In this document: one piece after another, positions 9,604-24,866 of the stretch | Layout: each line of letters starts with the position of its first letter | Numbering within the stretch: position 1 is the stretch's first letter | Assembly (NCBI RefSeq): GCF_902859695.1 | Contig: NZ_CADIJL010000007.1 | Coordinates: 124,001-188,000 of the forward strand | Length of the DNA: 64,000 bases | Direction: 5' to 3' | Origin: Achromobacter ruhlandii | GTDB lineage: Bacteria > Pseudomonadota > Gammaproteobacteria > Burkholderiales > Burkholderiaceae_B | Program-made: the position numbers and the translations under genes | The notes under the pieces: generated by a model | Databases searched by the model: none | Told to the model about the DNA's origin: nothing | Seen by the model: the letters and a program-made list of their open reading frames with translations, nothing else

Positions 9604-10146
9604 ATGCAGCAGAACACAGTGCGGCACGAACCTGCGCGCGGTTGGAATGAAGCCCGGGAGCAATCCTGTGGAATGAATCTGCAACCTGCGCAACAGGGCA
9701 AGGCACGCCAGGTTCTGGCGGATCAGGATCCGGTGGACCGGGTGCTGGTTCTGAGCGACGCGGATCGCGCGGCGCTGAATGCACAGGCTGGCCGCGGTCT
9801 CCTGTTGGCACTGGCGGCGCAAGGCGCCATGGGGCTCGCAGCAGCAGTAATAGCGGGGGTTGTCGGAGGGGCGGCGGCAGGTTGGTCGGCGCTGGCGGGG
9901 GCAGGAGCGTATTTCATACCCAATGCGTTGTTCGCATTGCGCCTGGCTGTCAGTGTCCGGACCGGCAAGGCCAGTCCCTTTACCTTTCTCTCTGGTGAGT
10001 TGATCAAGTTGTTCGCAACGGCACTGCTGTTGTGGCTGCTTTCGCGTGTGGCGCAGGACAGTCTCGTCTGGCCTGCCGCGCTGCTGGGCTTGATACTCAC
10101 GCTGAAGGGATATCTCCTGCTTTTGATGTTCCGCAAGTTGTCATAG
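9604..10146 (+). CDS. atpI: ATP synthase assembly/accessory protein AtpI
   Basis: A small membrane protein at the head of the atp operon. The chosen ATG (preceded by GGGGAAG) gives 180 residues. A cytoplasmic N-terminal part of ~65 residues is followed by about four hydrophobic segments typical of AtpI (LLLALAAQGAMGLAAAVIAG, AGAGAYFIPNALFALRLA, LIKLFATALLLWLLS, LLGLILTLKGYLLLLM). AtpI helps assemble the c-ring. An alternative start at the methionine at 9673 (MNLQPAQQGK, with GGGAG some 15 bases upstream) would give ~157 residues, nearer the family norm, so the N-terminus is uncertain. Confidence 0.85.
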   Translation: MQQNTVRHEPARGWNEAREQSCGMNLQPAQQGKARQVLADQDPVDRVLVLSDADRAALNAQAGRGLLLALAAQGAMGLAAAVIAGVVGGAAAGWSALAGAGAYFIPNALFALRLAVSVRTGKASPFTFLSGELIKLFATALLLWLLSRVAQDSLVWPAALLGLILTLKGYLLLLMFRKLS

Positions 10147-10220
10147 CGCGCCGGGTAGGTAACGGCAAACGGAATCGTGGAATCGTCCGGCTCGCAAGGG
10201 CTCGGGCATACAGCAAATAG

Positions 10221-11114
<894 letters not shown>

Positions 11115-11129
11115 TCCCCCGAATTTCCG

Positions 11130-11151
11130 GCGTCGGCCTCCGGGCCGGCGC
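11130..11151 (+). other. Intercistronic hairpin atpB-atpE
   Basis: The stem GCGTCGGCC (11130-11138) pairs with GGCCGGCGC (11143-11151), with one T-G wobble and a TCCG loop. It lies 16 bases after the atpB stop. No T-run follows, so an RNA stability or processing element is more likely than a terminator. Confidence 0.65.
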
Positions 11152-11205
11152 TGGATAGCAAGATCCTCTTGCATTGAGCAGTACCCCAATCTTTTATTTT
11201 TTTGA

Positions 11206-11475
<270 letters not shown>

Positions 11476-11481
11476 GGCACG

Positions 11482-11501
11482 CCCGCCGGCGAAAAGGCGG
11501 G
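11482..11501 (+). other. Intercistronic hairpin atpE-atpF
   Basis: The stem CCCGCC (11482-11487) pairs with GGCGGG (11496-11501) across an eight-base loop, six bases after the atpE stop. No T-run is present. It could protect the 3' end of a processed atpE message. Confidence 0.6.
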
Positions 11502-11617
11502 TCATGACGCTGGCGGCGATGCGGGCCTGAGCCCCGTCGCCGACCGGCAAAGTATCGAGTGCTCCGCGTTGCCCGCCCCGGGTGTCGTCGGAGCCGCAAG
11601 GTGTTAAAGGAACGACC

Positions 11618-12088
11618 GTGAATCTGAACGCGACGATCATTTTCCAGATGCTCGTGTTCTTCGTTCTGGGCTGGTTCACGATGAAATTCGTGTGGCCTCC
11701 TCTGACGAAGGCGATGGACGAGCGCCGCCAAAAAATCGCCGACGGCCTTGCCGCCGCGGAGAAGGGCAAGGCCGATCTGGCCCAGGCCCAGGCGCGTGTC
11801 AGTCTGATCGAGGCTTCTGCCAAGTCCGAAAACCACGCCCGCATCATCGAGGCCGAGAAGCAAGCCGCCTCCCTGATCGAGCAGGCCCGCCGTGAAGCGG
11901 AAGCCGAGCGTGCCCGCATCGTGGCGCAAGCTGCACAGGATGCCGCGCAGGAAGTCCAGCGCGCCCGTGATTCGCTGCGCGACGACGTCGCCGCGCTGGC
12001 CGTCAAGGGTGCTGAACAGATCCTCAAGCGCGAGGTTGACGCCCGCGCCCACGCCGAGCTGCTGAACCAGCTCCGCGCGCAGCTTTAA
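11618..12088 (+). CDS. atpF: F1Fo ATP synthase subunit b
   Basis: A 156-residue peripheral-stalk subunit, the same length as E. coli b. One N-terminal transmembrane helix ([20 protein letters not shown]) is followed by a long charged, alanine-rich coiled coil. The GTG start is preferred because AAAGGAAC lies just upstream and the protein then begins with the canonical MNLNAT. An upstream in-frame GTG would add 12 residues without a ribosome-binding site. Confidence 0.97.
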   Translation: MNLNATIIFQMLVFFVLGWFTMKFVWPPLTKAMDERRQKIADGLAAAEKGKADLAQAQARVSLIEASAKSENHARIIEAEKQAASLIEQARREAEAERARIVAQAAQDAAQEVQRARDSLRDDVAALAVKGAEQILKREVDARAHAELLNQLRAQL

Positions 12089-12100
12089 TCCGGGACCGTC

Positions 12101-12640
12101 ATGGCTGAACTTTCCACTGTTGCCAGGCCCTACGCCGAAGCCTTGTTCGCCGCCGCGCGCGACGACAAGGCCGGCCTGCAGGCTTGGGCCGACCTGGTCA
12201 GCGAGCTGTCGCAGGTCGCCTCCAACCCCGACGTGCGCGAGGCCATGGCCGATCCGCGTCTGGGCGACAAGCAGCGCGTCGAGCTGTTTACCGGCCTGGT
12301 GAAGGCCGAACTGCCCCAGGCCGCCCGCAATTTCATCGAGCTGCTGGTCGAAAACGACCGGTTGCTGCTGCTGCCCGAGATCGCCACGCAATTCGTGGTG
12401 CTGCGGAACCGTCACGACGGCACGGCGCAGGCGGAAATCACCAGCGCGTTCGAGCTGAGCGACGCCCAGGTCCAAGAACTGGTCGTTGCCCTCGAGAAGA
12501 AATTCGGCCTGAAGCTCAAGCCCGTCGTCACCGTCGACCAGTCGTTGATCGGCGGCGTGCGCGTGGCCGTCGGGGACCAGGTGCTCGATACTTCCGTACA
12601 AGCCCAATTGGCCCGCATGCGCGATACGCTCGCCGCTTAA
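12101..12640 (+). CDS. atpH: F1Fo ATP synthase subunit delta
   Basis: A 179-residue OSCP/delta subunit joining the peripheral stalk to the top of F1. The family opening [14 protein letters not shown] is at residues 6-19, the [18 protein letters not shown] segment is in the middle, and the C-terminal [26 protein letters not shown] block is intact. It lies 12 bases after atpF. Confidence 0.97.
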   Translation: MAELSTVARPYAEALFAAARDDKAGLQAWADLVSELSQVASNPDVREAMADPRLGDKQRVELFTGLVKAELPQAARNFIELLVENDRLLLLPEIATQFVVLRNRHDGTAQAEITSAFELSDAQVQELVVALEKKFGLKLKPVVTVDQSLIGGVRVAVGDQVLDTSVQAQLARMRDTLAA

Positions 12641-12671
12641 AGGCAGCACTAACAGGATTCCAGGAGTCAAT

Positions 12672-14213
12672 ATGCAACTCAATCCCTCCGAGATCAGCGA
12701 ACTGCTCAAGAGCCGCATCGAGGGCCTGGGCGCTTCGGCTGATGTCCGTACTCAGGGCACCGTCGTGTCCGTGACCGACGGTATTACCCGCATCCACGGC
12801 CTGTCCGACGTGATGCAGGGCGAAATGCTCGAATTCCCCAACAACGTCTTCGGTCTGGCGCTCAACCTCGAGCGTGATTCCGTCGGCGCCGTTATTCTCG
12901 GTGACTACACCGGCGTGTCCGAAGGCGACGCGGTCAAGACGACCGGCCGCATTCTGGAAGTGCCGGTCGGCCCCGAGCTGAAAGGCCGCGTGGTCAACAC
13001 GCTGGGCGAGCCGATCGACGGCAAGGGCCCCGTGAACGCCAAGGCCACCGACATCATCGAAAAAGTGGCCCCCGGCGTTATCGCCCGCCGCTCGGTGTCG
13101 CAGCCGCTGCAAACCGGCATCAAGGCTATCGACTCGATGGTTCCCATCGGTCGCGGCCAGCGCGAACTGATCATTGGCGACCGCCAGACCGGCAAGACCG
13201 CCGTGGCCGTCGACACCATCATCAGCCAGAAGGGCAAGGGCGTCACCTGCGTGTACGTCGCCATCGGCCAGAAGGCGTCGACGATCAACAACGTGGTGCG
13301 CAAGCTGGAAGAGCACGGCGCGATGGAATACACCATCGTCGTGGCCGCCTCGGCTTCGGACTCCGCCGCCATGCAGTACCTGGCCGCCTACGCCGGCTGC
13401 ACGATGGGCGAATACTTCCGCGATCGCGGCGAAGACGCCCTGATCGTCTATGACGACCTGACCAAGCAAGCCTGGGCCTACCGCCAGGTCTCGCTGCTGC
13501 TGCGCCGTCCGCCGGGCCGCGAAGCCTACCCGGGCGACGTGTTCTACCTGCACTCGCGCCTGCTGGAACGCGCCGCTCGCGTGAACGAAGACTACGTCGA
13601 GAAGTTCACCGGTGGCGCCGTCAAGGGCAAGACCGGCTCGCTGACCGCGCTGCCGATCATCGAAACCCAGGCGGGCGACGTGTCGGCCTTCGTTCCGACC
13701 AACGTGATCTCGATCACGGACGGCCAGATCTTCCTGGAAACCGACCTGTTCAACGCTGGTGTGCGTCCCGCCATCAACGCCGGTATCTCGGTGTCGCGCG
13801 TGGGCGGCGCCGCCCAGACCAAGGTCGTCAAGAAGCTGTCCGGCGGTATCCGTACCGACCTGGCGCAGTACCGTGAACTGGCCGCCTTCGCGCAGTTCGC
13901 CTCGGACCTGGACGACGCCACCCGTCGCCAGCTCGAGCGCGGCAAGCGCGTGGTCGAACTGCTCAAGCAGCCGCAATACCAGCCGCTGCAAGTGTGGGAA
14001 CTGGCCGTCACGCTGTACACGGTCAACAACGGCTACCTGGATGACGTGGACGTGGCCCAGGTGCTGTCGTTCGAAAAGGCGCTCAAGGACCAGCTCAAGG
14101 CCAAGCACGCGGCCCTGATCCAGCGCGTCGAAGACACCAAGGAACTGTCCAAGGATGACGAAAGCGAACTCGCCGCCGCCATCCAGGAATTCAAGAAGCA
14201 CGGTGCTTTTTAA
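12672..14213 (+). CDS. atpA: F1Fo ATP synthase subunit alpha
   Basis: A 513-residue non-catalytic nucleotide-binding subunit. The Walker A GDRQTGKT is at residues 169-176, [29 protein letters not shown] surrounds the Walker B region, and the arginine finger lies in the conserved [13 protein letters not shown] segment. Full length and intact. It is preceded by CAGGAG. Confidence 0.98.
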   Translation: MQLNPSEISELLKSRIEGLGASADVRTQGTVVSVTDGITRIHGLSDVMQGEMLEFPNNVFGLALNLERDSVGAVILGDYTGVSEGDAVKTTGRILEVPVGPELKGRVVNTLGEPIDGKGPVNAKATDIIEKVAPGVIARRSVSQPLQTGIKAIDSMVPIGRGQRELIIGDRQTGKTAVAVDTIISQKGKGVTCVYVAIGQKASTINNVVRKLEEHGAMEYTIVVAASASDSAAMQYLAAYAGCTMGEYFRDRGEDALIVYDDLTKQAWAYRQVSLLLRRPPGREAYPGDVFYLHSRLLERAARVNEDYVEKFTGGAVKGKTGSLTALPIIETQAGDVSAFVPTNVISITDGQIFLETDLFNAGVRPAINAGISVSRVGGAAQTKVVKKLSGGIRTDLAQYRELAAFAQFASDLDDATRRQLERGKRVVELLKQPQYQPLQVWELAVTLYTVNNGYLDDVDVAQVLSFEKALKDQLKAKHAALIQRVEDTKELSKDDESELAAAIQEFKKHGAF

Positions 14214-14219
14214 GAAAGT

Positions 14220-14287
14220 GATGGGTTAGGCGCGCAAGCGCCTCACCCATCCTTATCGGATGGTTGAGGCGCAAGCGACAACCCATC
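14220..14287 (+). other. Tandem hairpin between atpA and atpG
   Basis: Two related stem-loops lie in tandem. The first pairs GATGGGT (14220-14226) with ACCCATC (14245-14251), enclosing an inner GGCGC/GCGCC stem. The second pairs GATGGTTG (14259-14266) with CAACCCATC (14279-14287), with a one-base bulge. CCATCC (14247-14252) can also pair with GGATGG (14258-14263), which would disrupt both. No T-run follows. Confidence 0.7.
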
Positions 14288-14311
14288 GGCCAGTCTTCAC
14301 AGGAAAGCGCA

Positions 14312-16661
<2,350 letters not shown>

Positions 16662-16670
16662 GGAACCGAT

Positions 16671-17096
16671 ATGGCTACCCTGCATGTGGATGTCGTCAGC
16701 GCAGAGGAAGCGATCTTCTCCGGTGAGGCGAAGTTCGTGGTGCTGCCTGGCGAGGCGGGTGAGCTGGGCATCCTGCCCGGTCACACCCCGCTGATTTCGC
16801 GCATACGCCCCGGGACGGTCAAGATCGTTCGTGCCGACCAAGGCGAGGAAAACATCTTCGTCGCCGGGGGCATTCTGGAAGTGCAGCCGGGCAGCGTGAC
16901 GGTCCTGGCCGACACGGCCATCCGTGCCGCCGACCTGGACGAGGCCCGTGCCCTGGAAGCGCGCAAGCGCGCCGAAGAGGCCCTGGCCAACGCCAAGGAC
17001 AAGGCCGACATCGCGGTTGTCGAAGCCGAGTTGGCGATGCTGGCGGCGCAAGCCGTCGCCGCGCGCAAACTGCGTCAAGGCGGTCGCTCGCACTGA
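16671..17096 (+). CDS. atpC: F1Fo ATP synthase subunit epsilon
   Basis: A 141-residue subunit with the N-terminal beta-sandwich ([19 protein letters not shown]) and the C-terminal two-helix regulatory hairpin ([24 protein letters not shown]). It closes the operon nine bases after atpD, and a strong terminator follows. Confidence 0.97.
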   Translation: MATLHVDVVSAEEAIFSGEAKFVVLPGEAGELGILPGHTPLISRIRPGTVKIVRADQGEENIFVAGGILEVQPGSVTVLADTAIRAADLDEARALEARKRAEEALANAKDKADIAVVEAELAMLAAQAVAARKLRQGGRSH

Positions 17097-17130
17097 GCGC
17101 ACGACCAGCCGGGGTTCGCCCCGGATCCGG

Positions 17131-17158
17131 AAAAAGCGGCCCTGGGCCGCTTTTTTTT
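17131..17158 (+). terminator. Terminator of the atp operon
   Basis: AAAAA-GCGGCC-CTG-GGCCGC-TTTTTTTT; the flanking A- and T-runs make it work in either direction. A second small hairpin, CCGGGG/CCCCGG with a TTCG loop, lies just upstream (17109-17124). Confidence 0.94.
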
Positions 17159-17279
17159 CGCGCGCGCCGGTCGGTGGCCCCTCGGTCAACCGCAGGCCGG
17201 CTTGCGTTCGCTACGAATGGCGAGCGGAATGGCGCGCCGGTAGCCTTCAGGGATTGCAATTTGAACCTGGAGGAACGGC

Positions 17280-18056
17280 GTGCGAGAAACCATGGATTGC
17301 GGCGTGCTGCTGGCCCCGGGCCACGAAGCCGCCATGGGCGACTGGGTGGCCCGTGCCCAGCCGAGGCTGGCGCGGGTGCGCTTGCACCTGGTGCCGCTGC
17401 GGCAATCGGGAGGCGGCCCGTGCGGCCCGGATACCCACGCGCTGGCCGGGCTGGCCGTTGGCCTGCGCCGATACGATCATTGTGTCCTGCCGGTCGCGCC
17501 GGCCTCGCTGGCCTGGACCCGCCTGTCGCTGCAGCAGGCGCGCGATGCGCTGGCAACCCCGATCCTGCTGCTGGTGCACGACATGACGGCGCCCGCCATC
17601 GAAGATCTGCTGCGGCTGGGCGCCGCCGATTTCATCGCCGCGCCGTATTGCCTGGAGAGCCTGCGCGTGCGCCTGGGGCGGCTGGCGCGGCGCGCGCCCC
17701 TGGCGGGCGAACGCCTGGAAGAGCCCGGCCTGGTGTATGCCGCCCGTGCGCCGCGGCCCCCCGGAGGCGCCGGCGCCCGGCCGCGGGTGCCGCGGCAGGT
17801 GCTGCAGCAGGGCCTGGCCGGGCTGCGCTACCAGCCGCCGCGCGATGCGCAGGAACCTTTCCGGCAGGCCAAGGCGCGCGTCGTCGACGGTTTCGAGTCC
17901 GACTACATCCGCCTGGCGCTGTCACGCCACCAGGGCAACGTGGCGCGCGCCGCGCGGGCTTCCTCCAAGCACCGGCGGGCATTCTGGGCGCTGATGCGCA
18001 AACATGGCATCGACGCCTCGCCATACCGCCGGCAGGCCCAGGAGGCGCGCATCTGA
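17280..18056 (+). CDS. Orphan Fis-type HTH regulator with receiver-like N-terminal half
   Basis: 258 residues, starting at GTG with CTGGAGGAAC upstream. The last ~70 residues (KARVVDGFESDYIRLALSRH, QGNVARAARASSKHRRAFWAL) form a Fis/NtrC-type helix-turn-helix. The first ~135 residues have the layout of a CheY-like receiver (ILLLVHDMTAPAIEDLLRLGAADFIAAPY resembles the beta4-alpha4-beta5 end). The N-terminal acidic pocket is not recognisable, no AAA+ sigma-54 module lies between, and no kinase is adjacent. The ~50-residue linker is Pro/Gly/Arg-rich. It lies between atpC and hemE. Target and signal are unknown. Confidence 0.72.
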   Translation: MRETMDCGVLLAPGHEAAMGDWVARAQPRLARVRLHLVPLRQSGGGPCGPDTHALAGLAVGLRRYDHCVLPVAPASLAWTRLSLQQARDALATPILLLVHDMTAPAIEDLLRLGAADFIAAPYCLESLRVRLGRLARRAPLAGERLEEPGLVYAARAPRPPGGAGARPRVPRQVLQQGLAGLRYQPPRDAQEPFRQAKARVVDGFESDYIRLALSRHQGNVARAARASSKHRRAFWALMRKHGIDASPYRRQAQEARI

Positions 18057-18232
18057 CTGGTGCCACGGCGGCTGGCGGCGAGGCGCGACCGACGTCACCC
18101 GGCCGGCGCCACGTGCCGGGGGCCGTCACAAAGGCGGCGCGACTTGCGTCCCGGCAAGCCCGGGCCGGATGGGCGTCGTGCCCTGTCAGCTTGGGGCAGT
18201 AAAATCATGGCTTCCGATCATCGAGGATAGTC

Positions 18233-19306
18233 GTGTCCGCTTCCGTCTTGAAGAACGATGTGTTCTTGCGCGCCTTGTTGCGCGAGCCCGTGCCCTACAC
18301 CCCGATCTGGCTGATGCGCCAGGCGGGCCGTTACCTGCCCGAATACCGCCAGACGCGGGCCCGGGCCGGTTCCTTCATGGGCCTGGCTCAGAATCCGGAC
18401 TACGCCTGCGAAGTCACCCTGCAGCCGCTCGCGCGCTATGACCTGGACGCGGCCATCCTGTTTTCCGACATCCTGACCGTGCCGCATGCCATGGGGCTGG
18501 GCCTGGACTTCGCCGAAGGCGAGGGCCCGCGCTTCGCCCGTCCGGTGCGCACCGAGGAAGACGTGGCGCGCCTGGCGGTGCCCGACATGGACAAGCTGCG
18601 CTATGTGTTCGACGCCGTCGGCACCATCCGCCGCGAGCTGGACGGCAAGGTGCCGCTGATCGGCTTCGCCGGCAGTCCCTGGACTATCGCCTGCTATATG
18701 GTCGAGGGGCAGGGCAGCGACGACTACCGCCTGATCAAGACCATGCTGTATTCGCGCCCGGACCTGCTGCACCGCATCCTGGAAATCAATGCGGAGGCCA
18801 CGCTGCAATATCTGAATGCGCAGATCGCCGCCGGCGCCCAGGCCGTGATGCTGTTCGACAGCTGGGGCGGCGTGCTGGCCGACGGCCTGTTCCAGCAGTT
18901 CTCGCTGGCCTACACCCGCAAGGTAGTGGCTGGCCTGACGCGCGAACACGACGGCCGTCGCGTGCCGGCCATCGTCTTCACCAAGGGCGGCGGCCAGTGG
19001 CTGGAAGACATCGCCGCCTGCGGCTGCGATGCCGTGGGCCTGGACTGGACCGTCGACCTGGCCGCGGCGCGACGCCGCACCGGCGACTCGGTCGCGTTCC
19101 AGGGCAACCTGGATCCGATGGCCTTGTTCGGTGGTGGTGAGGCCATTCGCGCCGAGGCGCGTCGTGTGCTGGATGCGTTCGGGCCAGTGGGCAAGGGCGG
19201 CCATGTGTTCAACCTGGGCCATGGTATTTCGCGCTTCACCCCCCCTGAAGCCGTAGCCGAATTGGTCGATGAAGTCCACCGTCACAGTCGCTCGCTGAGA
19301 GGGTAA
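18233..19306 (+). CDS. hemE: Uroporphyrinogen decarboxylase
   Basis: A 357-residue heme-biosynthesis enzyme converting uroporphyrinogen III to coproporphyrinogen III in the cytoplasm. The substrate-binding [16 protein letters not shown] lies at residues 24-39, [14 protein letters not shown] carries the catalytic aspartate, and [16 protein letters not shown] and HVFNLGHGI are intact. The start is GTG with GAGGATAG upstream. It is a single gene; no other hem genes are adjacent. Confidence 0.97.
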   Translation: MSASVLKNDVFLRALLREPVPYTPIWLMRQAGRYLPEYRQTRARAGSFMGLAQNPDYACEVTLQPLARYDLDAAILFSDILTVPHAMGLGLDFAEGEGPRFARPVRTEEDVARLAVPDMDKLRYVFDAVGTIRRELDGKVPLIGFAGSPWTIACYMVEGQGSDDYRLIKTMLYSRPDLLHRILEINAEATLQYLNAQIAAGAQAVMLFDSWGGVLADGLFQQFSLAYTRKVVAGLTREHDGRRVPAIVFTKGGGQWLEDIAACGCDAVGLDWTVDLAAARRRTGDSVAFQGNLDPMALFGGGEAIRAEARRVLDAFGPVGKGGHVFNLGHGISRFTPPEAVAELVDEVHRHSRSLRG

Positions 19307-19677
19307 GTGAGTGAACGCTTCGGCCCGCAGGGCCGGGCGTCGAGGGCCCTCGGACGCAGTTGTGCACAGCAAGATTGCGCTCGGGGAAAACCCTTTATAA
19401 GCTGGTTTACAATCTTGGAAGTTTGTTCAAGTTATTGTTTTTATTGGAATAAAATGGGTTTTCAATAGGATTGCAAGAGTTGGTGCAATCTTGCCTTATT
19501 CCAATTTCTGACGTTGCTCTCGCCTTTTCCCCAAAGTTATCCACAGGTCGGGTCTGGAGTTCCGGACCTGGTTGCGGTGACAATCCTTCATGGCCCGGAC
19601 AGCCCAGGCCTGTCATCCTGATTCCGTCTGTCCCGGCCCTGGCCGGGCCGCCCAGCCCATGTTGTGTTTCCTGATCC
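19307..19677. other. AT-rich hemE-priA gap with DnaA-box-like sites and inverted repeats
   Basis: No gene is supported. A markedly AT-rich stretch (about 19384-19510) stands out from its GC-rich surroundings. TTATCCACA at 19537-19545 matches the DnaA-box consensus exactly, and TTGTGCACA at 19360-19368 is close to it. ATTGGAATAA (19443-19452) is inverted as TTATTCCAAT (19496-19505), and GATTGCA/TGCAATC nest between them. A GC-rich hairpin CGGCCC/GGGCCG follows the hemE stop. The gap probably contains the priA promoter; an origin-like or DnaA-regulated role is speculative. Confidence 0.6.
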
Positions 19678-21783
<2,106 letters not shown>

Positions 21784-21838
21784 CAGGCGCCGCGCATTCG
21801 TCCGTTTACTCTATGTCGTTCCCCTTTCCCCGACTCCC

Positions 21839-23902
21839 ATGTCCGCACACGAACCCATCGGCCACGGCCTGAACCCCGCGCAGAAAGAGGCGGTGCTGTA
21901 CCTGGACGGCCCTTGCCTGGTGCTGGCCGGCGCCGGCAGCGGCAAGACGCGCGTCATCACGCAGAAGATCGCCTACCTGCTGCGCGAATGCGGCTACATG
22001 GGCCGCAACGTGGTGGCGCTGACCTTCACCAACAAGGCCGCGCGCGAGATGGATGAGCGCGTCAAGACGCTGGTGGACCGCAAGCTGGGCAAGGGCCTGA
22101 CCATCAGCACCTTCCACTCGCTGGGCGTGAAGCTCTTGCGCGAAGAGGCGCGCAACGCGGGTCTCAAGCCGACCTTCTCGATCCTGGACGCCGATGACGC
22201 CATGGCGATCATCCAGGAGCTGCTGGCCACCACCGACAAGGGCCGCCTGCGCCACGTGCAGGGCATCATCTCGCTGTGGAAGAACGCGCTGATGGAACCC
22301 GACGACGCCGCGCGCGAAGCCATCACGCCGGGTGACGTCGAGGCCGCCAACGTCTATCGCAGCTACGCCGCCACGCTGGCCGCCTACCAGGCCGTGGATT
22401 TCGACGACCTGATCCGCATCCCCGCCATCCTGCTGGCCAACAACGAAGAGGTGCGCACGCGCTGGCAGAACCGCGTGCGCTACCTGCTGGTCGATGAATA
22501 CCAGGACACCAACGTCTGCCAGTACCGCCTGGTGCAGCTGCTGACCGGCCCGCGCGCCATGTTCACGGCGGTGGGCGACGACGATCAGGCCATCTACGCC
22601 TGGCGCGGCGCCACCATCGAGAACCTGGCCAAGCTGACCACCGACTATCCCAATCTCAAGCTCATCAAGCTGGAGCAGAACTACCGCTCGGTGCAGCGCA
22701 TCCTGGCGGCGGCCAACCAGGTGATCGAGAAGAACCCCAAGCTGTTCGAAAAGAAGCTGTGGTCGGACCTGGGCGTGGGCGAGCCGATCGTCGTTTCGGC
22801 GATGGACGGCGAGGAGCACGAGGCCGAGTCCATCGCCATGAAGATCTCGGCCTCGCGTTTCGAGCGTCAGGCGCAGTGGAAGGATTTCGCCATCCTGTAT
22901 CGCGGCAATCACCAGTCGCGCATCCTGGAGCAGGCGCTGCGCAACCTGAAAATCCCGTACACGATCGCGGGCGGGCAGAGTTTCTTCGACAAGGCCGAGG
23001 TGCGCGACATCCTGGCCTACCTGCGGCTGCTGGCCAACGACGAGGACGATCCGGCCTTTATCCGCGCCGCCACCACGCCCAAGCGCGGCATCGGCCAGGC
23101 CACTTTGCAGACGCTGGGCCAGTATGCCGCCACCCGCGAACTGTCGCTGCTGGCGGCGGTCGACGAAACCGGGCTGGAGAGCCTGCTGGCGCCGCGCCAG
23201 CTCGAACCGCTGCGCACCTTCACCGAATTCATCCGCCGCATGCAGTGGCGCGCCGGCCGTGGCGCCACCGCCGGCACCGATGGCGCGCCCGCCGAACCCG
23301 CCGGCGTGATCCTGGACGATCTGGTGCAGGCGATCCAGTACGAACGGCATCTGTTCGAGCTGTTCGACGAACGCCCGGCGCAGACCCGCTGGCAGAACGT
23401 GCTGGAGCTGACCGGCTGGCTCAAGCGCAAGGCCGAAGAGGACAACATGTCGCTGTTCGAGCTGGTGCAGCACGTTGCGCTGGTGACGATGCTCGAACGG
23501 GGCGAGGAAGAGGAGCCGGACGCGGTCAAGATGTCGACCCTGCATGCCTCCAAGGGCCTGGAGTATCCGCACGTATATCTGGCCGGGGTCGAAGAAGGCC
23601 TGCTGCCGCACCTGGGCAAGGACGATGAGGTGGGCGATCCGGCGCGCGCGGCGGAGAACCTGGCCACCCGTATCCAGGAAGAGCGGCGGCTGATGTACGT
23701 GGGCATCACACGCGCCCAGCGCAGCCTCAACCTGAGCTGGTGCAAGCGCCGGCGCCGGGCGCGCGAGGACCTGGTGCGCGAACCGTCGCGCTTCATCGAG
23801 GAAATGGGCCTGGACGCTCCGGGCATCCAGGAAGACGAGACCACCGCCGCCATGAATCCCAAGGAACGCATGGCCATGCTCAAGGCCTTGCTGAAGAAAT
23901 AG
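21839..23902 (+). CDS. rep: ATP-dependent DNA helicase Rep (UvrD/Rep family)
   Basis: A 687-residue superfamily 1A 3'-5' helicase. Walker A GAGSGKT is at residues 31-37, TFTNKAAREM is motif Ia, VDEYQDTN motif II, GDDDQAIYAWRGA motif III and QNYRS motif IV. VKMSTLHASKGLEY and EERRLMYVGITRA complete the set. Length and the RNVVALTFTNKAA and ILDADDAMAII details fit Rep better than UvrD or PcrA. Placement directly after priA supports a replication-restart or replisome-accessory role. Confidence 0.93.
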   Translation: MSAHEPIGHGLNPAQKEAVLYLDGPCLVLAGAGSGKTRVITQKIAYLLRECGYMGRNVVALTFTNKAAREMDERVKTLVDRKLGKGLTISTFHSLGVKLLREEARNAGLKPTFSILDADDAMAIIQELLATTDKGRLRHVQGIISLWKNALMEPDDAAREAITPGDVEAANVYRSYAATLAAYQAVDFDDLIRIPAILLANNEEVRTRWQNRVRYLLVDEYQDTNVCQYRLVQLLTGPRAMFTAVGDDDQAIYAWRGATIENLAKLTTDYPNLKLIKLEQNYRSVQRILAAANQVIEKNPKLFEKKLWSDLGVGEPIVVSAMDGEEHEAESIAMKISASRFERQAQWKDFAILYRGNHQSRILEQALRNLKIPYTIAGGQSFFDKAEVRDILAYLRLLANDEDDPAFIRAATTPKRGIGQATLQTLGQYAATRELSLLAAVDETGLESLLAPRQLEPLRTFTEFIRRMQWRAGRGATAGTDGAPAEPAGVILDDLVQAIQYERHLFELFDERPAQTRWQNVLELTGWLKRKAEEDNMSLFELVQHVALVTMLERGEEEEPDAVKMSTLHASKGLEYPHVYLAGVEEGLLPHLGKDDEVGDPARAAENLATRIQEERRLMYVGITRAQRSLNLSWCKRRRRAREDLVREPSRFIEEMGLDAPGIQEDETTAAMNPKERMAMLKALLKK

Positions 23903-23962
23903 CCCCGCAATAAATTACATGACGGGGGGAGCGTCCGGGATCTATACCTGCCGCTTTGCATC

Positions 23963-24802
23963 ATGGCGCTGACGATGAAGGATGACGTGCGTTACCAACC
24001 GGTGCCCGGCACGCCGGGCCTGGTGCTGGGCGTGGCGCGGCTGGTCGATTTCCAGTTCGACCGGCACTACCATGTCGATTACCACATCGGCCTGGTGACC
24101 CAGGGCGTGCAGCGCCAGACCTTCCGTGGCCGCAGCACGCTGCTGGGGCCCGGTGGCATCGCCCTGATGCCGCCCGGCGAGGTCCACGACGGCGCCGGCG
24201 TGGCCGACTATGGCCAGTCCTACACCCTGAAGACCTTCCGTCTGTCGCCCGATCTGATGCGCGATTTCATCGCCGAAGTCTCGGGCGGCGCATCTGACGA
24301 GCGGTTCCTGGGCACCTTGATCGAGGAACCCGCGCTGGCGGCCCGCTTCAAGGCGTTGCACGCTTCCTGGATGGCGGATGCGGCCGCCGGGCCGTTGGCG
24401 CACGAGTCCGCCTCGCTGGCCCTGATGGGGGCGCTGTTCGCGCGCACGGGGGCCGTGACGCCCCAGGCGGTGCGCGGCGGCCTGTCGCTCGCGCACCAGC
24501 GGGTCGTGCGGGAGTATTGCCAGGCCCACCTGGGCGACAAGATCGGTCTGGAAGACCTGGCGCGGCTCTGCGGCCTGAGCCGCTACCAGTTCCTGCGCCG
24601 CTTCGCGCTGTCGGTGGGGCTGACGCCGCACGCCTGGCTGACGCGGCTGCGCCTGGAGCGGGCCTGCGCCGAGCTGGCGCGAGCGCGCGCTCCGATCGCG
24701 CAGGTGGCGGCCGATGTGGGCTTCTACGACCAGAGCCATTTCAACCGCGCCTTCCGCACGGCCTATGGGGTGCCGCCCTCGGCCTACCGGCGCGCGGCCT
24801 GA
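23963..24802 (+). CDS. AraC-family transcriptional regulator (cupin sensor type)
   Basis: 279 residues: an N-terminal AraC-type cupin (HYHVDYHIGLVTQGVQR, GPGGIALMPPGEVHDG) and two C-terminal helix-turn-helix motifs (IGLEDLARLCGLSRYQFLRRF, IAQVAADVGFYDQSHFNRAF). The architecture resembles regulators of amino acid or amine use. The target is unknown. It is convergent with the threonine aldolase gene 64 bases away and so is not obviously its regulator. The start used gives MALTMKDDV; a second in-frame ATG four codons on is possible. Confidence 0.9.
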   Translation: MALTMKDDVRYQPVPGTPGLVLGVARLVDFQFDRHYHVDYHIGLVTQGVQRQTFRGRSTLLGPGGIALMPPGEVHDGAGVADYGQSYTLKTFRLSPDLMRDFIAEVSGGASDERFLGTLIEEPALAARFKALHASWMADAAAGPLAHESASLALMGALFARTGAVTPQAVRGGLSLAHQRVVREYCQAHLGDKIGLEDLARLCGLSRYQFLRRFALSVGLTPHAWLTRLRLERACAELARARAPIAQVAADVGFYDQSHFNRAFRTAYGVPPSAYRRAA

Positions 24803-24866
24803 GCGCACCGATTCCCGCGTCGTCCTGGCGTTGGCGCGCGGCGCGCCGGAGGAACGGCGCGGGTCG

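Noticed and set aside
19384..19545. Chromosomal replication origin
   Set aside because: Only one exact and one near DnaA box, no dnaA/dnaN or gidA/parAB adjacent, and the highly expressed atp operon would run head-on into replication. Kept only as a point to check.
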